44,986 nucleotides of DNA, taken from positions 1-44,986 of the forward strand of contig JBCCHN010000034.1 in the NCBI GenBank assembly GCA_039028695.1. Reading direction: 5' to 3'. This document shows positions 7,952 through 19,700 of this stretch, in pieces. The stretch's first letter is position 1, and every line of letters starts with the position of its first letter. The notes beneath the pieces are model-generated. The model had not been told where the DNA came from and ran no database searches. It saw only the letters and a program-made list of their open reading frames with translations. The DNA is from JANQKX01 sp039028695 (lineage in GTDB: Bacteria > Pseudomonadota > Alphaproteobacteria > Kiloniellales > Kiloniellaceae). The position numbers and the translations under genes were made by a program.

Positions 7952-9943
7952 ATGTCCTTTCCCAGTGATTTTTTGGACGAGCTGCGCGCGCGCTTGTCTC
8001 TGTCGGGTGTGGTGGGCCGGCGGGTCAAGCTGATCAGGCGGGGGCGGGAGTTCACCGGGCTTTGCCCCTTCCACAATGAAAAAACCCCGTCCTTCACGGT
8101 CAGCGACGACAAGGCCTTTTTCCATTGCTTCGGCTGCGGTGAGCACGGCGATATCATCTCCTTTGTGCAGAAAACAGAGGGGCTTAGCTTCCTGGAGTCT
8201 GTCGAACGCCTGGCCAGCGAGGCAGGGCTTTCCATGCCCCAGCAGACGCCCGAGGCAGCGGCGCGGGAAAAGAAGCGGGCCGGCCTCATCGACGTGATGT
8301 CCGCTGCGGCCCGCTGGTATCAGGGCCGTCTGCGCGCTAAGGACGGCCAGGAGGCCCGTCACTACCTCACCAGCCGCGGCCTTTCCGCTGACACGGTGGA
8401 AGCCTTCGGGCTCGGCTATGCCCCGAACCAGCGCGGGGCCCTGACCCAAGCCTTAAAAGCCGAGGGAATCGGCATCAATCAACTCCTCGAAGGTGGGCTC
8501 ATTAAGCAGCCCGAGGAGGGTGGCGCGACGCGGGACTTTTTCTTTGACCGGATCATCTTTCCCATCAAGGATCGGCGCGGTCGGATCATCGCCTTTGGCG
8601 GACGGGCGCTGGGGGACTCGCCAGCCAAATACATAAACTCCCCCGACACACCCCTTTTTCAAAAGGGGCGGGTTCTCTTCAATCTGGACGGCGCCCGTTT
8701 GGCGGCGCAAAACAAGCGGGAGATCCTCGTCACCGAGGGCTACATGGACGTGATCGCCCTCTCGCAAGCCGGCTTTCCTGGAGCCGTGGCGCCCCTGGGG
8801 ACGGCGGTGACCGAGGCGCAAATCGAGGAACTCTGGCGTTTGGCGGCCGAGCCCATCATGTGCCTGGACGGGGATCGGGCCGGTCGGCAAGCCGCCTTTC
8901 GCGCGGCGGACCGGGCTCTAGGCCTCTTGCGGCCGGGCTGCAGCCTCCAGTTCACCTGGCTGCCCCAGGGAGAGGATCCGGACAGCCTTATTCAAGGGCA
9001 AGGGGCAGGTGCCATGCGCGCCCTTCTGGAGCAGGCCCGGCCCTTGGTGGACATTCTCTGGGAAAAGGAGGTGACCGGGCGGCCCGCTGATACGCCAGAG
9101 CGGCGCGCCGCCTTGCGCAAGGCGCTGCGCCAATCCGTTCAGTCCATTCCCGATCCGGAGCTCAAGGCCGACTATCAGCGCGAGATGATGCGCCGCTTCG
9201 GCGAGCGCTTCGATCGATCTGGCGGGTCCTCGCAGGGCAGTGGCCAATTCAAGCCTCACCGCCCTGGGCAGCGGCCGGCTTGGCGGGGCACGGATCGAGG
9301 CATTGATAGGGGAGTTGGACGGGGCGATCTCTCGCCGTCGGCCTTCAGTAAAGCACCCTACCAGGCAGCAGCGGCCCGGCTGCGGCGTAGACAAGAGCAG
9401 GTGCTGCTTGCCGGATTGGTCAACCATCCCGGCCTTTTGGTGCAGATGGCAGAGGATTTGGCGACAGTTCTCTTCGGCTCGACGGACTTGGATCGCCTGG
9501 CAGCCGGCATGTTGAATTTTGCTGCCGATCAAGCCGACAAGCCGTCCGATACCTCAAACCCGATGAGGAATCCGCAGCATCTGGTGGATCAAAAATTTGA
9601 CCGGGACCTTGACAGAGAGACCCTAAGGTGCCACCTCTCCGACCAGGGGTTTGAGTCGACTTTGCAAGGCCTTACAAACGCGGACGTTTACACCCATGGC
9701 GAATTTGCCCGGCCCGGCGCTTCGATGGAGGCGGCGCGGTTGGGATTATTGCATTTGCTTTCGGTGATGCGCGAGCGTGGTGAGGCGGCCGAAGCGCGAA
9801 GTGAGAGGCTGGAGTTCGAGTCGGACATGACGGAAGCGAATTTGGCGCGCATGCAGGCAAAGCAAAAAATAAGTCAAGAGTCGCAAACCCATCGGCAGGA
9901 CATGGACCGCTACGAAGCGGTCAAACAGTCTGAGCCGAATTAA
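7952..9943 (+). CDS. dnaG: DNA primase DnaG
   Basis: Synthesises RNA primers at the replication fork. The CHC2 zinc-binding domain has C38, H41, C59 and C62 (LCPFH...FHCFGCG). The TOPRIM core has EGYMD at 262-266 and DGDRAG at 306-311, which supply the metal-binding acids. The C-terminal third is less conserved, with a Gly/Arg-rich linker and the helicase-binding region. I chose the ATG at 7952 (663 residues) because family N-termini begin a few residues before FLDELRARL; a GTG at 7922 would add ten residues. It lies directly upstream of rpoD, as in the conserved macromolecular-synthesis arrangement. Confidence 0.96.
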   Translation: MSFPSDFLDELRARLSLSGVVGRRVKLIRRGREFTGLCPFHNEKTPSFTVSDDKAFFHCFGCGEHGDIISFVQKTEGLSFLESVERLASEAGLSMPQQTPEAAAREKKRAGLIDVMSAAARWYQGRLRAKDGQEARHYLTSRGLSADTVEAFGLGYAPNQRGALTQALKAEGIGINQLLEGGLIKQPEEGGATRDFFFDRIIFPIKDRRGRIIAFGGRALGDSPAKYINSPDTPLFQKGRVLFNLDGARLAAQNKREILVTEGYMDVIALSQAGFPGAVAPLGTAVTEAQIEELWRLAAEPIMCLDGDRAGRQAAFRAADRALGLLRPGCSLQFTWLPQGEDPDSLIQGQGAGAMRALLEQARPLVDILWEKEVTGRPADTPERRAALRKALRQSVQSIPDPELKADYQREMMRRFGERFDRSGGSSQGSGQFKPHRPGQRPAWRGTDRGIDRGVGRGDLSPSAFSKAPYQAAAARLRRRQEQVLLAGLVNHPGLLVQMAEDLATVLFGSTDLDRLAAGMLNFAADQADKPSDTSNPMRNPQHLVDQKFDRDLDRETLRCHLSDQGFESTLQGLTNADVYTHGEFARPGASMEAARLGLLHLLSVMRERGEAAEARSERLEFESDMTEANLARMQAKQKISQESQTHRQDMDRYEAVKQSEPN

Positions 9944-10027
9944 CAATATATTAAGCCTAGCCGCGTTCACTTCCGGTAAGCGCGGCGAATTGCGGCCCGC
10001 CGGGCACTTATTGGGGACCGAATCTGC

Positions 10028-12076
<2,049 letters not shown>

Positions 12077-12100
12077 TCCGTCTCAAAGACTTGCTGCCGG

Positions 12101-12127
12101 CGGCGCGGGGTCATTGCGATCGCGCCG
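12101..12127 (+). terminator. GC-rich stem-loop after rpoD
   Basis: Seven-base arms CGGCGCG (12101-12107) and CGCGCCG (12121-12127) flank a 13-base loop, 25 bases after the rpoD stop. A pyrimidine-rich but not T-rich tract follows (CCTCTCTCC). It is a plausible terminator without a classic U-tract. Confidence 0.4.
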
Positions 12128-12323
12128 CGCCCTCTCTCCTTCGTCCAAGCCCCGTCTTGCGGTCGCAATTTTCTTGAACTGCGCGGCACAGATGCTGTAG
12201 CCGGCCACTCTACCGAGCCTCAGCCCTTCTTGCCGTCTTGCTCGGACCCCTTACCCAGCCGGAATTTTGGCCCAAGCCGGCAAAAGGGCTTGATCCCTGG
12301 CAGCGGCTGGGCAGAATGCGCCC

Positions 12324-12399
12324 GGGCCCGTAGTTCAGCGGTTAGAACCCACCGCTCATAACGGTGTTGTCGCAGGTTCGAATCCTGCCGGGCCCACCA
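12324..12399 (+). tRNA. tRNA with CAU anticodon, probably tRNA-Ile2 (lysidine type)
   Basis: A complete 76-base cloverleaf with encoded CCA. The acceptor stem is 12324-12330 with 12389-12395, the D-arm GTTC/GAAC, the anticodon stem 12350-12354 with 12362-12366, the anticodon CAT at 12357-12359, and the T-arm GCAGG/CCTGC around TTCGAAT. CAU could be elongator Met, initiator Met or Ile2. The initiator is unlikely because the first pair G1-C72 is matched. C4-G69 and C5-G68 in the acceptor stem agree with the known E. coli TilS recognition pairs, so I favour Ile2 (C34 modified to lysidine, reading AUA). Elongator Met remains possible. The gene stands alone, 250 bases after rpoD. Confidence 0.93.
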
Positions 12400-12841
12400 C
12401 ATCCTAAGTTTATATGATTTATTTCAGTGCCTTAGTTGGGCGGCTGGTAGCTTTTTTATGACGCCAGTCACTTTCCGTTTTTATTCCGTTGCAGATGAAA
12501 CTTTTTTATGGCCTCTCGCGCTATGCGTCACTGGCCGGCTCCCTTGGTGTAACGCTCTACCTGGCTCAGAGATTTGCGGCCCAAGTTGGCCTCGATACTT
12601 TTTTGCAGGTCAGGGTGTCGCGGAATCCAAGGCGCGCTGCCGATTCATTGTCATACCAGGCGAGTTTCGCCATTTTTTGACATGCTCTCGAGCCACGAAA
12701 GGGGTCGATTGGCGGCGATTGGTCTGCTTTGCCGTTACTTCTGGGCCCATATGAGTAATACCCATAACCGTAAGAGATAACCCAAATCGGTAATCTGAAG
12801 ATACAGATCGCCCTTAATTGCCGGACCGAGGTCTCTTTTGG
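12400..12841. other. Intergenic stretch with no supported gene
   Basis: Lies between the tRNA and the 3' end of the autotransporter gene. Short overlapping frames exist on the plus strand (12458-12754 and two nested ones), but none has a ribosome binding site or a recognisable motif. No clear terminator for either flanking gene is visible. Confidence 0.5.
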
Positions 12842-13765
12842 CTAAAACGGTAGGACAAACTTCACGGACCCACCGAGGGACCGGTAATTTTTGGCGATCT
12901 GCGCATTGCCACTGATTCGCATGGTCATGCCTTCGGGTGCCACCCATTCCACGCCGACCTCAGCATCAAAATAGGCACGCTCTAGGCCTGACTCTACGGT
13001 GAAACCGGGAATTTGGTTGTCATCTCCTTGCAGTCGGGCCGTCACGCTGGCCTCGTTGTCACCGGTTACGAGATAGGAAACTCCACCGCCGATAAAGGGG
13101 CGCAATCGGTTGCCGTATCCGTCATCCATATCCCCGACAACGGCCAGACCGGGACGGATCGCCGCGAAAAAATCACCATTGCTTTCCACATCCAGATTGG
13201 CACCACCACCGCCGGTTTCAGAAAAGGCGGCTTGATAGAAGTAACCAGCCCAGCCCTCAATAGAGGGTTGAATCGTAAATCCACCGCCCAAATCGGTCTC
13301 GTGAGCGACCCGAAGTTGACCGCTGCCAAAATAAAGCTCTTGATCGCCTTCAGTCCGCAAGGATGGATCGACCAAGGTCAGGTTTCGCTCGACATCGTAA
13401 AAGGCTGCCCCGCCGATCAAGGCCGTGGAGAAGGTTGTCGCATCATATCGATAACTTACACCGGCACCGGCTTGGAAACGGTAACCCCGGCTGCTGGCGA
13501 AACCTTCCGTGTCTAGGAAGCTGCGTCCGGCGGAAAGGCCGAATACCAAGCCGGTATTTTCGGTCACATATCCGCCCAAGCCCAGGTCCAGGTCCAAAGC
13601 CGTCTCGCTGTAGCCTAAATCCTCAAAGTCCCCGTCCCGCTCGGCCTGTTGGCCACCGAAGCGGATCCAACCACAGGCCTCTTCACCCAGCGCTTCACTG
13701 TCTTGCGGGCAATCCAGCAAGCTTCGGCCAAAGTTTAGATTGCTGAGCACGGTTGCCGCTTCCGT
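12842..13765 (-). other. Autotransporter beta-barrel translocator domain
   Basis: The last ~300 codons of the autotransporter. They begin near the FGRSLLDCPQ segment, run through repeated amphipathic strands (CGWIRFGGQQ, LGLGGYVTENTGLVFGLSAGRS, RFQAGAGVSYRYD and so on) and end in a terminal phenylalanine. This is the membrane-anchoring part that exports the passenger. Confidence 0.85.
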
Positions 13766-16700
13766 CTGCGCATAGGGTTCGGGGGAGAGTTGATTATAAA
13801 TGGCGCTCAATGTTGCAGCATCCGGTGCTTCCAACAGAGCATTCAAGACATCATGCAAGTCCTCAGGATCGTCGTCCGGTGCGACCGTGGCCGGCACCGG
13901 TTTGGGCTGCGCCAACAAGCCGTCCGCGCGTATGTTGTTTGCGGAAGAGGTCAAGTCTTCGCTCTGCGCCGCTTGCTGTCCAACCGATGCTATGGCCCCT
14001 TCTTGCAAAGACCGCGTAATGTAAGTGGCAATGGCCGATTGATTACGGTTCAAGGCGCTTCCACCAGCCGAGAAATCAACCTCCCAACCGATAAGAACAT
14101 CCCGATTGTTGTCTCCGTAGCGCAGCTCATAGTCCACAACTGCCGTATCGACCGCTTCCAGTTCGGCGGTCCCAATTTCTCCAGCAGCTCTTAGGATTAT
14201 GGTCTCGCCCGGCGCGTCTGGTTCAATGAAGGCACCGTCAAGGACATTGACCGTCACCTTTCCGCCCAGATGGGCGACACCGGTCACATCCAAGAGGTCT
14301 GATTCATCCTCTCCCACATTGTCGGCAAAAGCGATGTCGGCCAGGTAGGTACCTGCGGCCGTTTGCCGGTAACGGCCGGTAACTCCCGTCGTTGCGATAT
14401 TTTCTTGGTCACCAGGCGAGATAATTCCCCGATTGCGGAATCGATTGCCGTTGCCGTTTAGGTCAAGACTCGATCCGCTGGCAATCAAACCGCTGTTGGT
14501 CAGTGAATTGCTATCACCATTTAGGATGATCGAACCGATGATGGTCCCTGCATTGTTGACGCTGTTGTTGATCGGCGTGGTATTGCCGGCGTCGGTATAA
14601 ATTTCACTTGCCTCAATGGCGATGCCATCAACACCGTTCCGGGTTGTCACCAGGCCCTGGTTGTCGATCAGGTTATCGGCTCCATCGAGCAGTTGGATTG
14701 CGACCGCATCCTGTCCTGTGCCAGTTCCGTTTGGATCTCGCCCGCCGGAGATGACGCTCTCGGTTGCGGTAGTTACGGTAATGTTCCCGTTTCCATTAAG
14801 ACCCACGGATTGAGCGACAATGCCCTTAGAGAACTTACCGCGGCTTTGGATTGTACCGTCCACTTCAATGTTGACGGTGCCGCCGACACCCTGGGCGCTC
14901 AGGGCATAGTCGTCGCTGCCGTCGCCGCTCGCACCATCGGCATCACCACTGGCACTTTGGGCGAATATTCCAGCAGCTCCCCGACCGTGGGTCACTATGT
15001 CACCGTTATGAGTAACGGTCACATCGCCGGCATCTCCATCGTCTCCGGCGCTGCCGGCAAAATCGAGGCCTCCCAGGTCCACGCCGGTCTCGCCGGCCAG
15101 GCCACCGCCGCCACCAATAGACTGAGCCCAGATGGCATGGCCGCCAGCACCCTCGGTGGCGATGGTGCTCTCACTGATGATCGTCACATCCGCACCATTG
15201 CCACCGAAACCACCATCTTCGGAAACACTGACACCAATTCCAAAGTTTGTACCAATCCCCAAGATGTCTTGGCTAACGCTGCCGCTTACACCACCGCCGC
15301 CGCCGATGGATTGGGCAAAGATGCCCATGGAACCGTTGCCGCTGGTGGCAATATCGCCACTGTTGGTGATTGCGATGCTGTCGCCATCACCGGCCGCCCC
15401 GGCGCTACCGCCAACGCTTACGCCAAAGCCGGCGCCTTCAGAGTTGCCGCCCTGACCGCCGCCGCCGCCGATGGATTGGGCGAAGATACCAGCGGAGCGA
15501 TTCCCGCTGGTGATCAAGGTGTTGCTGTTGCCCACCACGATTTGGCCACCGTTGCCAGCCGCGCCGCCGGTGCCGCCCACATTCACGTCGATCTCTTGCC
15601 AAAAGAGGATCGGCGGATCCAGAAAGGATTGGATGTCACCGATCAGGTCGCCTGGCAGACCGGTAATGATGTTTTGACCCAGCTCACCATTCCCGCCTTC
15701 GCCGCCGCCGGCACCGACAGATTGCGCATAGATGGCATCAGACCCGGCACCGCTGGTTTGAATGGCACCTGAGTTCTTAATCCTTACCTCACGCCCGTGG
15801 CCGCCTTCGCCGCCGCTGCCGCCGATGGAAACCTCAATGTCCATTGATTTGTCCGTCGGATCGGGCGGATCGCAGAATGCCAACGCCGGGTTACTGCAAG
15901 AGCCGATCTGCATGGAAAAAGCGTCCGAAGCGCCACCGGAACCGCCGCCGCCGCCAACCGACTGGGCAAAAATACCCTTAGAGGAGCCCGACGTCGTGGT
16001 TAGGGCGCCCTGGTTGTTAACTCGGACCTTGCCGCCGCTGGCACCATCCCCCGCATTGCCGCCGACGGCCACGTTAACGGTCAGGTTCCTTTCATCGGGA
16101 TTTTCCACGGTTGGGTTTGTAAAGCCCACCACTCCGGTGAAGGAAGAGCCGCCGTTGCCACCACCGCCGCCAACAGACTGGGCATAGATGGCCGTGGAGG
16201 CCACATTATTTGTGGAGACACTTCCCTGGTTCAGCAGTCTCACCCGGTCTCCTTCGCCACCCGCAGCACCGGTTCCTCCGACTGCGACGGAAACATTCAG
16301 GTTCGTGCCGTTACCCGTATAGGAGAGGATGGCATCGGCAGCCAAACCGCCGCTACCGCCGCCGCCGCCGACGGACTGGGCCAGGATTCCCTCGGCTAGA
16401 TAACCAAGCGTTTCCACATCGCCCCGGTTGATGAGGGTGACTTCACCGCCATCGGCGCCGGTACCACCGTTTCCGCCAACGGAGACTTCAATGTTCTTCG
16501 GCGCACCGGCCGTACCGCCACCGGCCAAGCTACCGGAAAAAGAGAGACCGCCGTTACCGCCGCCGCCGCCAACCGACTGGGCAAAAATGCCTCGGGATTT
16601 CCCGCCTTGTGTTGTCACATCACCTGAATTGTCGACGACGACGTCATCGGCTGTATGGCCTTTGCCGCCGGTTCCTCCGACCGAAACATTCAAATTGTTC

Positions 16701-19700
16701 GAGGTGGTGGTCGATAAACTGACTGATCCCGCAATGGCCAAGCCGCCATTGCCGCCGCCGCCGCCCAAGCTCTGGGCTTGAATGCCATGGGAATCGACTT
16801 TGCGCGTTGCGATGCTGCTATCGTTGGTGACCGAGACCGATCCGCCAGTGCCGCCGCGGCCCCCACTGCCGCCGAGGGCAACGCCGACGTTGGTCGTGGG
16901 GCCATCCCCGTCTGCATTACCCACGCCCAAATCGGCCGTAAAGCCAAAACCACCATCACCGCCGCCGCCGCCAACAGATTGTGCGTATATACCAATCGAG
17001 CCTTCTTGGCGTGTAACAATCGTTCCGTCGCCGCTTTCCACTTCGACATTGCCAGCCGACGCGCCAGAGCCAGCGCCACCCCCAACCGCCACGCCCACGT
17101 CGGCGGTGCCGCCAAAGGTCACCTCGGCTGTTCCGGCGAACCCACCGTTGCCACCGCCACCGCCAATCGACTGAGCCAGAAGGCCATGGGCGCCTTCGCC
17201 TCGAGTGGTCACGGATCCGGATTGAGAAAGGGTAACTTTCTTCGCTTTCTCGCCACTCCCGGCACCGCCGCCAATTGCTGCGCCCATGCTGACAGAAGTG
17301 CTTAGATCGCCAGAGATGGCAAAGCCGCCGTTGCCGCCACCGCCACCGATGCTTTGGGCCTGCACGCCATAAGAAAGTTTGCCTTCGGTCACGACGCGGC
17401 CGCTATTATCCACAGCCACCCGGTCTCCCTTATTGCCAGGACCGCCGGTGCCGCCCAAGGTAACCGTGACATCGGCTTGTTCCCCTGCATCAAAGCCTAC
17501 GGCGAAGCCGCCGTTACCGCCGCCGCCGCCAACGCTTTGCGCGAGTATACCGGCTGCATTGTCGCCAGAGGTCCGGATCTCACCCTCCGATTTAACTTTG
17601 ACGTCGCCGCTGGTGTTGCCGCTGCCGCCGGCGCCACCAAGATCGATGGTCATGCTGCCGCCGTCGCCACCGGCAACCACGCCACCGGCCACGGAAAAGC
17701 CGCCATTACCGCCGCTGCCGCCTACGGACTGCGCGAGGATTCCTGAAGAGCCGTTTCCTGCAGTGATGACAGTTCCCGCTGAAGAAACCGAGACTTGGTC
17801 TGCGGTGCCGCCATCACCAGCCGAGCCGCCCAATGAGACGCCGATGCTGCCACCACCGTCGGCCCCAATGGTCAAGGTCCCCTCAACAGAAAAGCCACCA
17901 TCGCCGCCGCCACCACCAACGGACTGGGCAAAGATCGCGGAAGCATTTGCGCCACCGGTCTGGAGATCACCAGTGCTTTCCACTTCCACGGTGTCACCAA
18001 TACCGCCACCAGATCCCGATCCGCCGACGGACACACCTGTTGTCGCGCTGGGACCGTCAGGGTCAATGGTGATGCCAGCCGCCACGCTAAACCCGCCGGA
18101 GCCGCCACCGCCGCCCAGGCTTTGAGCATAGATTGCGCTGGCGCTGGAACCGCTGGTGGAGATGTCGCCTTTGCTGATGACCTCCACGTTAGAGCCATCA
18201 CCACCACCATCCGAACTGCCGCCGACTGAAACGGGCACACCTGCGCCGGCCGCGACAGTCGCAGAGACGCTGAACCCGCCGGAGCCGCCACCGCCGCCCA
18301 AGCTTTGAGCCAGGATGCCGTGGGAGTGGGCACCGCCTGTTGCGATGTCGCCGCGGCTATTGGCTTTTACCTGTCCGGCAGTGCCGCCGCCGGCGCCACT
18401 CCCGCCCACACCGACCGAAGCGGAAATGCCCGCTGCGCCCGCTGCGCCAACCGCAAAGCCGCCATTGCCACCGCCGCCACCGACGGATTGAGCCTGTAAA
18501 CCATATGAATAGACACCCGCTGTGGAAACATCTCCCCGTGAAATCAGGTTGACGCTCGATGAGTTGCCCCCCTCGTCCGTGGAACCCCCAACGGAGACGT
18601 CGCCCGCCATTGTGCCCGAAGCACCCACCGAGACAGAAAAACCGCCACTGCCACCGCCGCCGCCGACGGAAGTTCCCACGATGCCGGGTGAATGGTCCCC
18701 TTGCGTTTCCACATCGCTCCAGCTTTTTAAATCAACTTTGTCGCCGTTGCCGCCACCGCCGGAGTCGCCGCCAACACCAACGGAAAGCGAGCCTGCCGCA
18801 CTGGCAGCGACCGAGACGGCAAAGCCGCCGCTGCCTCCACCGCCACCGGCACTTTGCGCGGAAAGACCCGCAGAGTGGTCGCCTTGGGTCTCGATCGAAC
18901 CGTTAAAACGCGCCTGGACTCGACCACCGTCGCCGCCATCGCTGCCCTTACCGCCAACAGCAACCGAAACGTCGTAGGCGCCGCCGGACGCTGAAAGGGC
19001 CCAACCACCGCTGCCTCCGCCGCCGCCCGTGCTATGCGCAAGAACACCGGTGGAATGATCGCCGACAGTGCTGACCTCGGCGTTCGCGCTACTCGACGTG
19101 TTGTCGACATTGAGTTGAACCTCACCACCGGCACCACCACTTCCCCCCGAGCCACCCACGGCAATGGAGACGGTCGTGCTAACGGAAGCCGCACTTCCGC
19201 CCTTGCCGCCGCCGCCGCCGATACTTTGGACCGATATGGCATCAGCTCGGTCGCCTTCAGTGCTGACATCTCCCGTGTTCGTAAAACTGACGGACTGGCC
19301 GTCGCCACCGCCGCCAGCCGATCCACCAATCGCGACCAGGGCATCACTGTCGCCACCGTGGCCGCCGCCGCCGCCAACCGACTGAACCAAGATGCCGATG
19401 GAGCCGTCATCCTGGGTTTCGATGGTGCCGCTGTTGGACGCGGATACCGCGCCGCCGTCTGCCCCCGCATCACCACTGCCGCCGATAGACGCGAGACCTA
19501 TGGAATTTCCGGCGTCTCCGCCGCCGCCGCCAACCGATTGCACCAAAATGCCCAGCGAAACCGTATCTTTGGTGATGATGTCGCCGCTATTGGTCAAGTT
19601 GACAGTGCTGCCGGCGCCACCGCCGGCGCCGTCACCCCCAACCGCAACCAAGCCATCCGTATCATCCGCCCGACCACCATCGCCACCAATCGATTGGGCG

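Noticed and set aside
12220..12402. Minus-strand 60-codon frame beginning MWWARQDSNLRQ
   Set aside because: It is the antisense reading of the tRNA gene, a well-known false protein.
12458..12754. Overlapping small frames between the tRNA and the autotransporter
   Set aside because: No ribosome binding site, odd composition (Cys/Trp-rich) and no recognisable motif.
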